A stretch of DNA of 64,000 nt, from assembly GCA_027574665.1 (NCBI GenBank), contig CM050650.1, forward strand, positions 54,729,304 through 54,793,303. The letters are read 5' to 3'. Shown in pieces: positions 1 through 11,990 of the stretch; the first letter of the stretch is position 1, and every line of letters starts with the position of its first letter. The stretch comes from Rhynochetos jubatus (taxonomy: Eukaryota; Chordata; Aves; Eurypygiformes; Rhynochetidae). A model generated the notes under the pieces. The model did not search any database and was not told the DNA's origin. It saw only the letters and a list, made by a program, of their open reading frames with translations. Both the position numbers and the translations under genes were made by a program.

Positions 1-3000
1 CCTCATCCAAAAGCAAGCTAACAGATAGCTACCAAAGGAAAGCACTTGTATCCTTGTGCCCCAGAGTGTGCAGAAAACGAGTTGCAGGGAGAATGTGAAC
101 ACCCAGGTTGCTGCTGGTGGGAACAGGGAACCGTGGTGTGGGGCCAGGATGGGGTGAGCACGTTGATCGCAACAGCAAGATGGAAGTACAGAGGCCAAAT
201 TAGTATGAACTTTTCTGGATGGAGGGGGATTCTTTAGCACCTCTTTTCTGGGAGTTGGCTCTTCTGTTTCTGGCTCTGGGGGGGGAGAATAGCAACCAGA
301 AGCAGCAGAGATTAAATTACCGCAACCTGGGATAGCAAAGCAGCATTTGACAGAAATTCTGAGGCTGAAATTCTTGCAGACGTCACAGCTGGCATCAAAA
401 TGTCTGAGCTCGGGGAAAAGAAAATTATTTCTGTGTTGCTTAGTTCTTTGCGACAGGGGGCTTGCTTACATCCTAAAAATAGACCAGACCTCTCCACAGT
501 TTTGAACGGAATCATTTTAACATAATGTATTTCCCTCCACACAACCCTGTTTCTCCATGAATGGATTGTTTTCTATAGATGACATTTTATCATACAAGAC
601 ATGTCAAGGAATTTCCCCCTCTAATGTTCATTATTAAATATGATTTAAATTGACTTAAGAAACCATTCTGTGAGCTCTGTAGCACTGAAGCCTTCTGTTT
701 CTATTTTTTTTTTTTTTTTTTGAGAGGGGAAATACCCCAGGTCATTCATGTGTTATGACAAGATGTTCATTCAATGATTTCAGGCAAGCAAATGCCCCCA
801 TTCTGTGGTTTTGCTTTGATTAGCACCCATTACATACTTCTGTGCATGAATGCATTATACCTTCCTTTAGCTCTCAGGAGTCTAGTGCTGTTCAGGCAGT
901 GCTGTAAGAAAGAACTGGACCTTTTCTTTCACTGTGTGCATTGGACTAGATGGCAGTGATTTACAGCATGCCTTAGAAAAAGCAAGAAGTCGTCAGATTG
1001 CATTTATAAAACCACTGCACTGGCACTTTGCAACGCTCTCTCCTGAGTGATCCATTGCAATTCCAGGCATAATCCCTTCTCCTACCAATGCCATCCTACG
1101 TGATTTAACCAGATCCACTCCTATGCGGAGCTTGCTTCTCTCTGTGTCAGAAAGGAGCTGTCAGGGTTCAGATTTCCATTTTGGGAGAGAAGGGGGCTGG
1201 TGCAGGCTATGAGCCTCAGCCCGTGCTGTAAGGCAGAGCTCTGGGGCAAGGGGCATGCCACTGCTGGGATCCAAGAGGGATGGGGAGGGGGGCACGCGTG
1301 GGCGCATGCAAGTGGTGTGTAGGAAATAGGGACAGCCAGCGATCTTGCATGAGGACTGATGCATATTCAGAACTCGCCGAACATTGACCTTGAGACACAC
1401 AGAAGAGTCTGGAGGGTTTTTCTTTCACAAGAGATAACACAGTCGAATAAAGGAACAGTAGGCTTTCTGTATATATTTCATCATATTCAGGCACAGATGA
1501 ATGGGTGGGGTGTGCTCAGACCTCTGCAGCAGCTTCTGCCAGCTTTAGCCGCAAGAAACGATACAGACCTTGTTATCACCCTGTTAGTGGCCTTTAGCTT
1601 CTCCTGTTTAAGTTCCTGTTTCTTTCTTGTTTCTGTATTAAATGTGGTGCTGCATTTTACAACCGTGCTGTTGGCCTGTTCAGTGCGTTCTTCTTTATCG
1701 CAAGAGCAGTGCTTTAGACTTAAGTATCCGCACTGAGGTAATGTGAGCTATGTGTTGTGTCAATGACTGCTAAATAATTGAGGCTGTAGTTCCCTTCACA
1801 GTAAGTGTGAGTTATTCCAAATTCTGCAAGGCCATCTGTGTGCTTCAAGCTGAACGTGGTGCAGAATATGTTTGATAGACAACGGTTCTATTAGATAAAT
1901 TAAAGGTTAGCAACAGGATGTCAGCTAAATTATGGTTGCTGGCTGCTCTTACAAAATCAGTGAATTATTTTGGGTGGAAGTGTCGGTGTGATAACCTTTT
2001 CTAACTTGTAACAGTTTTGGAAGTCAGTGCTGCAAGGCAGGGAAATGCCTGTGGCAGAGCCCTGCTCGGATGCCTCATTTATAGGTTCCTATTAGCACTT
2101 TCTGTTTTGACATGTGGACCAGCCGTTGACTGGAGCCATGGGATGAGCTCCACAACTACTGTGCCGCAGCTCTCTGACAGGCACTCAGAGACCCTCTGCT
2201 CTTCGGTTGGCTTGGCTGTAAGTTTTTTTGTTTTCTAGTTATCAACCCATTCATACCAGATGCTCTGTGTGTGAGCAGGAGGCTTAAGTGGAAAATAAGG
2301 ACTGGCATGAAGCTTCCTGGAGATGGCTTGTGGTCTCTGTGGGTACTTGAAAAATACACCTGCTCTGCAAAGGTCATCAACAGCACTGGGTTTCTCAACA
2401 GGACTAGTAGCAGAAGTGTATTACACAAGTGTGTATGTTCTAAAGCAATTATTATGGCTCTGTTTTAAATGATCCTTGCATAAGGTCACCCATTGCATTT
2501 CAAGACCTCAGTTCAAGCAATAGCCAAGAGTCACCAACCTGACTGGAATAGGGTGCTGCACCCTGGGAGGTGGAAAAGGCACAGGAGGCTCTTACAGGCA
2601 AAGCTCTGCCAAGTCTGCTCAGGGATTGACCCTGTGCTGGCTGCAGGACTGGCTGCATGACTACCTGATCAGGCTTTTTCCCTTGCTAAACTCTCCTGAC
2701 AAACTCTTATTCAGTGAGCTGTATGGGCTCTCCCAAACAGCTTTTAATGAAACCTCTGTCTTTGCCTCTTTGCCCATTTACGTGAAAAAATTGGGTTCCT
2801 GTGGCACTGGATTTCTCCCTCCTTCACTAATGTTAGTTACTATGGGAACTGCTAATGGGAGAAAGAACAGTGCTTTCCCCAAATACAATATGAAATCATT
2901 TCAAGTGTAATGTTATGCATTGAGTATCTAGGTTCCTGATGGATGGGGATATAAGTGAGGATTGTTGGGTGAACAGCTTGTAAATGCTATGTATGTGGAA

Positions 3001-3327
3001 TGCTGTTCTTGCCTTCAATATATCTGACTGGCATCATAAAAAAAAGTGCTCCCATATTTTTGTTTCCACCTGCTGGGTGCCATATAGTAGCGGGGTTTGC
3101 ATATGAAATCATATTTTACCTCAGATTCAAATACTTGTGAAATGCACAGATGTCATTTAACTAGCCGTGGCTGGCATTTTTACGGTACACTAACAAATCC
3201 TACTACATTTCAGAGATTTGGGCAACTGAATAGTAGTATTTTAAGAAAGTTTCTCCCACCATAAACAAAAAAGTTTGGACAGGAAACAGCCCACTACTAT
3301 ACATCCCTCCTCCCAAGCATATTCAAG
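1..3327. other. Noncoding stretch, no gene recognised
   Basis: I see no conserved protein, RNA gene or transposon here. Short open frames exist on both strands, for example 125 codons from 1359, but none resembles a known family and overlapping frames are equally open. An 18-base T run lies at 704-721. The sequence is ordinary mixed-composition avian intergenic or distal intronic DNA. It could belong to the upstream neighbour of IYD, but I see no exon to prove that. Confidence 0.6.
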
Positions 3328-4130
3328 ATGGGTGGAGAAGAACCTAATGAAGTTCAACAAGGGCAAGTGTAGAGTCCGGCACCTGGGGAGGAATAACCCC
3401 ATGCACCAGTACAGGCTGGGGGCTGACCTGCTGGGAAGCAGCTCTGCAGAGAGGGACTTGGGAGTGCTGGTGGACAGCAAGTTAACCATGAGCCAGCGTT
3501 GTGCACTCATGGCCAAGAAGGCCAATGGCATCCTGGGGTGCATTAAGAAGAGTGTGGCCAGCAGGTCAAGGGAGGTCATCCTCCCCCTCTACTGTGCTCT
3601 GGTGAGGCTGCATCTGGAGTACTGTGTCCAGTTCTGGGATCCCCAGTTCAAGAAAGACAGGGAACTACTGGAGAGAGTCCAGAGGAGGGCTACAAAGATG
3701 ATTAGAGGACTGGAACATCTTGCTTATGAGGAGAGGCTGAGAGACCTGGGTCTGTTTAGCCTGGAGAAGAGAAGACTGAGAGGGGATCTCATCAATGCTT
3801 ATCAATATCTAAAGGGTGGATGTCAAGAAGATGGGACCAGACTCTTCTCAGTGTTGCCCAGCGACAGGACAAGGGGCAATGGGCACAAACTGGAGCACAG
3901 AAAGTTCCACCTGTGCTTGAGGAAAAACTTCTTTACTCTGGGGGTGACAGAGCACTGGAACAGGCTGCCCAGAGAGCTGGTGGAGTCTCCTTCTCTGGAG
4001 ACTTTGAAAACCTGCCTGGACTTGTTTTTGTGTGCTCTGCTCTAGGTGAACCTGCCTTGGCAGGGAGGTTGGACTAGATGATCTCCAGAGGTTCCTTCCA
4101 ACCCCTAACCGTTCTGGATTCTGTGATTCA
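3328..4130 (+). mobile_element. CR1 LINE, 5'-truncated 3' end with open ORF2 C-terminus
   Basis: This is the C-terminal part of the CR1 ORF2 reverse-transcriptase polyprotein plus its short 3' UTR. The frame is open from 3329 (Trp of [14 protein letters not shown]) to a TAG at 4043-4045, about 238 CR1 codons with no internal stop or frameshift. Diagnostic runs are [51 protein letters not shown] and [11 protein letters not shown]. The 3' UTR carries the avian CR1 signature TTGGACTAGATGATCTCCAG and ends in ATTCTGTGATTCA. The endonuclease and catalytic RT core are missing, so it is a dead insertion typical of 5'-truncated CR1. The subfamily is the one ending LFLCALL/LFLCDLL, shared with the copy at 42367. 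Confidence 0.95.
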
Positions 4131-7100
4131 GACCTTAATCAATGACTTGTTTTGACATGAAGCGCAGCAAGCAACAGATTCCTGATACATCCCTGCAGTG
4201 TGATGTCAAGTGCTTTTATGTGGAGGACGCACCCTGAATGGTACCAGGCAACTGTTCAGAAATCTGATTTTTTTTTTAAAGTAGAAGTTGCAGATGATTG
4301 AAAGATATTTCAAGTGTGAAATTTCCCCTTTTGGCACGTAAGATTTTTTTTTCCCTAGGTAGAGATTTTATTATAGAGGGAAAATTAATGAGAGTGAAGA
4401 AGCTACTAGAACGAGTTTGCAGAACAGTCCAGCACCTAAGTTCTGTTATTTGGCTGGGACTGCCAGTAACTGTCCTAGGGATGGTAGCTTCCAGGTGGCC
4501 ACCGGCTGCATTGCCCTGTGTAGTGTGCTGAAGGGGGGTGGATGTGGCTTTGAGGCTTGTTGCCTGCCTCTCTGTGCCACACGGCCGTGAAGCAAGGGTG
4601 AGTACCAGCCTCTGTCTTCGTGCCATGTTTGTTCAGGTTCGGGCGTTGATTTTGGAAATACAATACAGGATTAGCATGTGCAGAGGTGAGTTGAAGAGGA
4701 GGAAGAGGGACGTGTTTTGAAGTATTCTGGTTCAACCTTTAGCTTTCCTTTGGGATGCCTTAGATATGGGTTTCTGGGCTAAATTCACCAAATGCTACTT
4801 ACATTGTTAAAAATAATTTCCCCCCACCATCTCTCAGAAAATACACAACAAGAAGAGGGTGGTGTGAAGAGTTTTGTACAAGAAACTTCTCCCTCCCCTC
4901 CCCCATACAATACCTGTACCAAAAATAGTGATTTGGAGCCCTGTTCTTCTCCAGCCAAGCAGAAAATGTATGTAAGCTTTGCCTGCTCAGCCCTGTTTCA
5001 GTCCTTTATAGGATTTCTCCCCGGTGACCTTTCCCAAGTTGGCATTTTAGATTCTAGCAGGGGTTTTATATCTCCTTGAATCCCTCACCTTCATCCTGTC
5101 TCCCTCTGCTGCTTGCATCACATGGAGATGGTTGAGCCAAGGTGGAGTGCTGTTTCCCCCTCAGACTAACCAGGAATGAAAAACTAAGTCATGCAAAAAG
5201 CTGTTACCCAGTTCTGACACTCAGTGAAGACAGGGCCCCATGGGCTGGTCTGTGCAAGGAACAAGCTGCAGCAGAGAGCAGTCTGGCCCGAAATCCAGAG
5301 TTCATGGGGAGCAGGAGGCTGGAGGAGCCAGAGTTGCTCCTGGGCAGGAGAAAGATGGCCCTGCTCTGCCTCTGGCACAGTGAACATCCAAATGCTTCCT
5401 GGGAACTAGAGCAAAACATGCTCCTAGAAACCTCTGCGGTCATCTGGGATGTAAAAGGCACGGTTTGACTCTCTCTGTGTGCAGGGAGGAACCCCAGCTT
5501 TGCTGCAACCCCCCATCTGCAGGATCAAAGAAAAGAGGCTGCATTTTGGAAGGAGGGGAATTGTCAACAGTCTGTTAAGAAAACATGGGGCAGAGGTTTG
5601 GGAAGTTGGCATTTCCAGGTGGAAATCCCTGTTCTCAATCTGCCTGCTTTTTCAGGGGTCCCTGGCAGCTGAAGCTGCCATGTTACTGCTGCGGCTGTGC
5701 TCGCTGACGCAGGGTGATGTTGTCCCCCTGAGCTATACCGAGGGGTCCACCTAGGGCCTCTCTGTTTTGGAGACTGAAAGTGAGATTCAGGCCTTCAGGC
5801 GTAAAAGTCCACTCCATTCATGTGGAGGGAGTGTAGCCCATTTCCTATTAATAACAAATAAATCTGACTTTTATGATAGCTAACCCAAATCACCCTTGTT
5901 ACACGTGAGCAGTTCTCCTTCCCCAGTCTTACGACAAATATTTCCAACCGCAGTTCAGCACAGGGAATTTTCACATCCAAAGAAAGTCATCCCCAAACAC
6001 TAAAACCTTGAAATATTTCATCTGTCCCTTTTGTAGTAGAAGGAGAAAAGTCTTTAAGTGGGGGCTTTTCTAGTGTGGGTGGCAACAGAGCATATTTTGG
6101 GCCAAGAGTACTTTTATGACCCCAGCTTTGCCCAAATGTAGCTCGTTTGAAGGGCTTTTTCAGAACCGAGATGGGGGGGAGTAGTTGTTGGTTTGTGTGT
6201 GGAGGGGGGTTTAATTGCACCTAATGCAGAGAAACTTCCTGTTACTTGCCTCTGTTATCGATATAAAGCTCTGCTAAGGTTTTCTAAATGTACTGCCTTT
6301 CATTTCTTTTTTACACAGTAAGAATTAATTCTGATTGAATACTTTGCTTCACTGAACTGCAGGTAAGATGAATGGGGAACTGCTGGTTAAGAAGGGGCTC
6401 TCACAAGGTATTGTAGACCTCTACTTCCCTGAGCACTTCATCTATTGATGGGTTTTGCAATGCTATTGCCCTGCTGATCTAGTTGCAGGATTTTCCTTTG
6501 TGCTGCCAAGGGCCTGCAGAAGAAAAAAAGGGAGGAACTAGTAGTGGTGACCCAGTTGAGTGTGTACATGGTATGTCCTGAATGTCCTCTGACACATTTT
6601 GGTGGACCGTGTTCTTCACTCTGGGGTCTGATCTCAGTTTGTTACTCCTACTGTCCGTGAGGAGAAAGCAGCAGGACAGACTAGATGGTCTGCGCTGTGT
6701 TTGAAGTATATCCTGAAAGGTTTTACTTGGGAATGCCTACAGCTGTGGCTTTCATACTACCTTGTAGTAGCTGAAGTTGGATTTTCAGCACCACTGTAGG
6801 AACATCCTCAGACATGCCTCTTGAGGCTTAATGCTCCTTGGTGGGAGCTGTGCAGAGTGAGGGAGAGAATCAATTTTAGCAGTTGTCTTTAAAAAGTGTG
6901 GTGGCTAGCCCCCAAAACCCTAACGCTGGAACTGCATCTAGCTTCTTCCAAATGCTTTCCCAAAGCATAAGCTTAATATTCACTTGGAGGGAAACCAGAG
7001 ATATTTTTAACTGGAAGTTACCAGGTTGCAGGGAAGGAGTGTTTAGCCCAGGAGTAAGAGCACTTAGTGCTACTTCTTGGCTCCAGCCTGCCTGAAGGGT

Positions 7101-9765
7101 ACAAAAGTTGTTTGCCTTGTGCTTGCACCACTGAAGCAACACAGCACCAGTAACAGCCCCATTACATTCTAGAGTACTCCCAGCCTAAATATTTCTTAAA
7201 ATCAGAGACCAACAGGGCCAGATGCCAAGTAGTGAATCACTTCTTATTAGATATACACCCCTACGGATCACTTAGGTTTCAGGCACTCTTATAATAAAAG
7301 TTTTTATTACAAGCTATTCTTCATGAAACAACTGAGAGAAAATCCAAAATGTTACCTGCTAGCATGATAGGCAAAATCTGTACAAATAACGAATGCTTTG
7401 GTCTTAACAGAAAAGGCCATGGCCTCATTTCACAGGCAGGGGCTACGCTGTGTCTGACCCTGCCGTGCAGCCTGTGCCATAAATCACCTCTGACTGGCCC
7501 AGAGTAAGATCCTGTTCAAGTTCATGGCAATCTTGCCATTGATGCCAGGGGGGACGAGGTGGTGGGGTTGAGGTGTAGCTTTCAGCAGCTGTTAAAATTC
7601 TTATTCTTTTTTGTCAGACATAAAATGTATTTGATACCTACCCCAATGCCTTCAACAAGTTTTCACAGCTGGCACGTAAGTACATTTATATCAATCCTTT
7701 CTGGTACCTCTGGCTGGCTGCCAGAATCACTGAATACAGCTACAGTCCTGTTCGAATCTGAACACGTCTTGACTCCTCTGGGATGCTGCTAAATAAGTCA
7801 TGAGCAATTGCAACAGTCAAACTGGTACTTATCCACCCCCTTGAAAGGAATTCTGAGATAGCGCTGCAAGAGACAAGTATCTTCACACAGCATTTTACAG
7901 TAGTAGCACTGCTTTGGGTGCAAAGCTGCACTTAGTTTTTGTTTGTTTTTTACTGCCACAATAAATGGACATTATCTGGGCTTAATATAAACGGTAAACG
8001 AGAGGACTATTATGAGTCATTGACCTACCTAACTTTCCCTTCAGCAGCAGTTGGGTGGGACATCCAGCTTCAGTGGATCAGGACATTGGAAGAATAATAT
8101 GAACTACTTGACTGGCCTCTGCATTTGAGGCAGAAATACTTGCAACTAAAACCAGAGGGTTAGGGTCACTAGCTTAAGTCTTTCATTTGCATTACCTTTA
8201 CATGGACTAGCTTGCCTTATTCCAGAGAGTATAGATGTATCATAGAAAAAAACCAGATGTTTATGAATATATTTCAAAGTTGCTGCTTGCCAATATATAT
8301 GTTCCTTTCTGATCTAGACAGCAGCCTTTGAAATTAAAGACAGCACTGAGCAAGCTTTTCTGGTAAGTGGGGCATTTCTTAGGCCCCTTCCAGAGAGTTT
8401 CCCTAGTTCCTAATCAAACGCATATTCAGCTGGAGCAAGAAAACGTCTCCTCTCTTGGTGGCTATCGAGTGTGGCTATCTATTTTTAAGCAACTTGAAAT
8501 AGCTGAAAATTAGTAAACCTTCTTAAGGGAATTCTGTTCTTCTGTCAAATTTGGTTGAATTTGGCCTGTGGGTTTAAGAAACCCCTAGCACTATACATGC
8601 GCACACACAGAGTGCGGTTGCGCTAGCCATGTTTCCACAAAAAATTGGGCTAAGAAGGTCAAGCTGTATTTAGCCCTGAGGTCAAATATGTCGGACTGGA
8701 AAATAAGCCTCTCTTCTTCATTTGGTTCTAAATGAAAAAATGTTTGTTTCTAACAATTCCTAGCACTCCGGTGTTTCCCCACTCTATTTAAGAATTTCTG
8801 TAATTAGAAGAAAATGAATAATGCAAAAATTGATTTGCAAATTAATGGGCTGACTTTATTATGGTGCTAAAAATGAGGCTGCATTATAAATTATTCATGT
8901 ATACCTGGATGAACACTAACTTTCCTTAAAATGTTTTTTGAGGTCCAGAAGATTCAGTTTCTCTCCTCATCAAAACAGGCTTCTTTGGTAGTCAAAAATA
9001 ACAGCAGCAAAATCGCATGAGAATAACAAGAAGAAATAAAATAAAAAAACCCCTAAAACCCAGATGAAATAGGTTATATGACTCACAGTCATTAAATATG
9101 TAGAAACACCATGATCTGTTTTAAATACAAACTAAATTTGAAGGAAAAAGTAGTCTAAATATTATACAGATCAGCATGAATGTTAATTGTTGTAGTGGGA
9201 AAGGTGGTTAGATGGTGTCATGAGTTTTTGTTCAGGGACTTATGTTAGGAGATCTTTAAACAGATTCAGCATATTTTATAAAAGGGTAAAAACCGTATTC
9301 CTGACTTAAGGAGCTGGGGATGTGCCATTGAGAAATCATAAGTAGGTTATGTCTTACTTGCTGAATGGTCCCCATGCTGAAGAAACATTTGCCTGAAGTG
9401 GGTAGCCAATATGAAGTATGCCAATTTTCAGGAAATAAAGAAACATTTGGGAATAACTAAGAGATAGAAAGGAATACCATGTGCCTGGTCATACATAACT
9501 ATGCTCTAACAAAGAGCTAAACTAGTTGTATGTGCAGGCCGGTTTGGGATTTAAATGGCCTGTGGATATCTTCTCAGTAATCAACTTCTGCAGCTCTTCA
9601 CATTGTTGTCTTTTGGTTGGACTTTCCACAACCATGGCAAGACCTAACAGAGGTGATATACTGAGTCTTGACTTCTAGCCTTCAAATTTTTGGAGGAGAA
9701 AATATTTAGCATTACAGGAAAGTGACACATGAATGTAGACTTACTGACAGACCATCTTTACCAAT
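4131..9765. other. Noncoding stretch, no gene recognised
   Basis: No gene, LINE or LTR is recognisable. It contains short A/T runs (for example 4268-4278). The AT-rich block at about 8815-8910 is dense in TAAT/ATTA homeodomain-type cores (ATTTGCAAATTAATGGG, TTATAAATTATTCATG) and reads like a candidate conserved noncoding element; that is inference only. The many short open frames look random. Confidence 0.55.
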
Positions 9766-10380
9766 GTGCCAACTGTATCCTGGGGGGTATCAGGAGAAGC
9801 ATGGCCAGCAGGTTGAGGGAGGTGATTCTCCCTCTCTACTCTGCTCTAGGGAGACCCCATCTGGAGTGCTGTGTCCAGCTGTGGAGCCCTCAGCTTAGGA
9901 AGGATATCGACCAGTTGGAATGAGTCCAGAGGAAGCCACGAGGATGCTCAGAGGGCTGGAGCACCTCTCCTATGAAGAAAGGCTGAGAGAGTTGGGCTTG
10001 TTCAGCCTGGAGAAGAGAAGGCTTTGGGGATACCTTATGGCAGCCTTCCAGTACCTCAAGGGGCCTACAGGGAAGCTGGGGGGGAGACTTTTTCCAAGGG
10101 CCTGTAGTGACAGGACAAGGGGTAATGGGTTTAAATTGAAAGCGGGGAGATTTAGATTGGATAGAAGGCAGAAATTTTTTACTGTGAGGGTGGTGAGGCA
10201 CTGGAACAGGTTGCCCAGAGGAGCTGTGGATGCCCCATCCCTGGAAGTGTTCAAGGCCAGGCTGGATGAGGCTTTTAGCAACCTGGTCTAGTGGAGAGTG
10301 TCCATGCCCATGGCAGGGGGTTGGACCTAGATGGTCTCTAAGGTCCCTTCCAACCCAAACCAGTCTGTGATTCTATGATT
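9766..10380 (+). mobile_element. CR1 LINE, 5'-truncated, degraded ORF2 tail
   Basis: This is a CR1 3' fragment of a subfamily ending in SNLV. Translation gives [20 protein letters not shown] and [20 protein letters not shown], then a TGA at 9921-9923 where the family reads a sense codon. The frame resumes at [20 protein letters not shown] and ends KARLDEAFSNLV with TAG near 10291. The 3' UTR carries GGTCCCTTCCAACCCAAACC and ends CTGTGATTCTATGATT. The in-frame stop and missing N-terminus show that it is inactive. Confidence 0.95.
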
Positions 10381-11759
10381 GCGTTTATATGTCCCATGTA
10401 TATCCTGCCATCAGCTGGTCCAGAGGTCCCTACCTGAGGAGATGCTCTAATCTGTGCTCGGTTTCAGGGCTCTGGGCCTGAATGACTTGGTGTTAATATC
10501 TCTGAACTGCAGGAGGAAGCAAAAGGCTTAAAAGTTTCCCCTTTTTGGCTTTGTACATGTGTAGAGGATTCTTGAGTTTGTAGAGAGGAAAGTGAGCTCA
10601 AGTCCTGTTGCCTTCCTCAAGTCCTGCCCTTTAGGTTCCTCCTATTCAAGGCCAGATCAGCCTTATGGTCCTTTGGGTGATCTCTGTGCATGCTGGGCTT
10701 GTTCAACCAGCTTTCTGAGAGGTTGAAAGCCCCAAACTTGCTATGAGTTTTCTTTCCAGTAAGTCAGTGTCCCCATCTTCATCTCACATAATTCCTTCCT
10801 CTGTGGCAAAGTGATTTGCAGCTGCTACTGCTTGTGGTAATGAGCAGACCACTTTGAACAAGAAGCACTTCACACTGATTTGATGGTAGGATAAAGAGCA
10901 CAGACAACTCTCAGGGTGCAGGCTAAATATGTGCTTCACCTGGGCCTCTTTCTTCATGCTGATGATGGGAGAGGAAAAAGAAAGGGTGTGGGGTTAAATG
11001 CTGTTCTACTTTCAGGTTCTGTTGTTTAAATACACCTTTTTCATTAGTAAATGTCTTACTATTTCACTGTCTCTACAGTTATAGCACCCCAGGCTTCTGT
11101 CAGTGCTGAAGTCCTGGCTTGCCAGGTGCTGGGCAGTGGATGCCAAGTTGTTTATAGCCTAATGATGCCAAGATACTATGAATGGACAGAGCAAACTACT
11201 GAAAAGGAAGGAGAAGCACGAATGGAAGAAGTAGTCATGGGAACAGATGTACACTTGCGGGTTGGCAGCAAATGTAACTAAGTGGCTTTGAAGGATGCGT
11301 AGCACTTGCATACAAATATTACTTCTTTAACTTACTTTGTTCACTTTCTCTCTGGATGTCAGTATGTGGCACGTTGGGCTGACACTCAAGTGGAATTTTG
11401 TATAAAAGGGAGTTAAGTATTATAATTTTCTTACCCCTGGGACACTCTTTACATCTGTTTTCACAAATACTTACTGGCAAAAGGGTGTTTTCCAAGTGCA
11501 GAGAATTTGTTTGATGCCAAGTTCTTGCTTCATCAACATGGTGGGGATTTGAACAGCAGCTGCTGTTGTATTTGAGACTGGAAGGAGGGGAGAGGAGCAG
11601 TGTTAACTCTGGACTGGGAACTTCTGAGAAAAGCAGTCGTTTCTAAATCTTCTTCTAAAATGTGATGGCTTTGCATTAGAGACACTAACTCTTTCTGAAA
11701 CATCTCTGTGTCTTTTTTCCCTTTTGTAATACTAACCCATTTTTGAGACACTGGGCACG

Positions 11760-11814
11760 GCTTCCTTCTCTCCCCCCGCCCCCTCTCTCCCCCTCCCCCC
11801 CCTTCTCTTCTCCC
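11760..11814 (+). repeat. Polypyrimidine (C/T) tract
   Basis: About 55 bases are almost pure C and T, with a lone G near 11778 and a CCCTCCCCCCCC core. On the other strand it is a purine tract. Such homopurine-homopyrimidine tracts can adopt triplex structure in vitro (established knowledge); no function is shown here. Confidence 0.85.
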
Positions 11815-11960
11815 GTGATGTTTGTCAGTGCTTTTGCAGCCTTTGCCAGCTTCCCAGCCAGAGCAGATTCCCTGCGAACAGACTCCCCTCATGACTTCTT
11901 TTATAAAGGGCTGATTGCTTTGATGGATGATAAGGCTAAGGAGAATGAAGGAACAAGGGA

Positions 11961-11990
11961 TTTTATTTTATTTTATTTTATTTTTTTTTT
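11961..11990 (+). repeat. (TTTTA)n microsatellite running into a T run
   Basis: TTTTA is repeated four times, then about ten T. It is a simple low-complexity repeat with no associated gene. Confidence 0.9.

Noticed and set aside
1359-1736. 125-codon open frame with a hydrophobic Cys/Leu/Phe stretch
   Set aside because: No recognisable family, no splice or promoter context, and the overlapping opposite strand is also open. Best read as chance.
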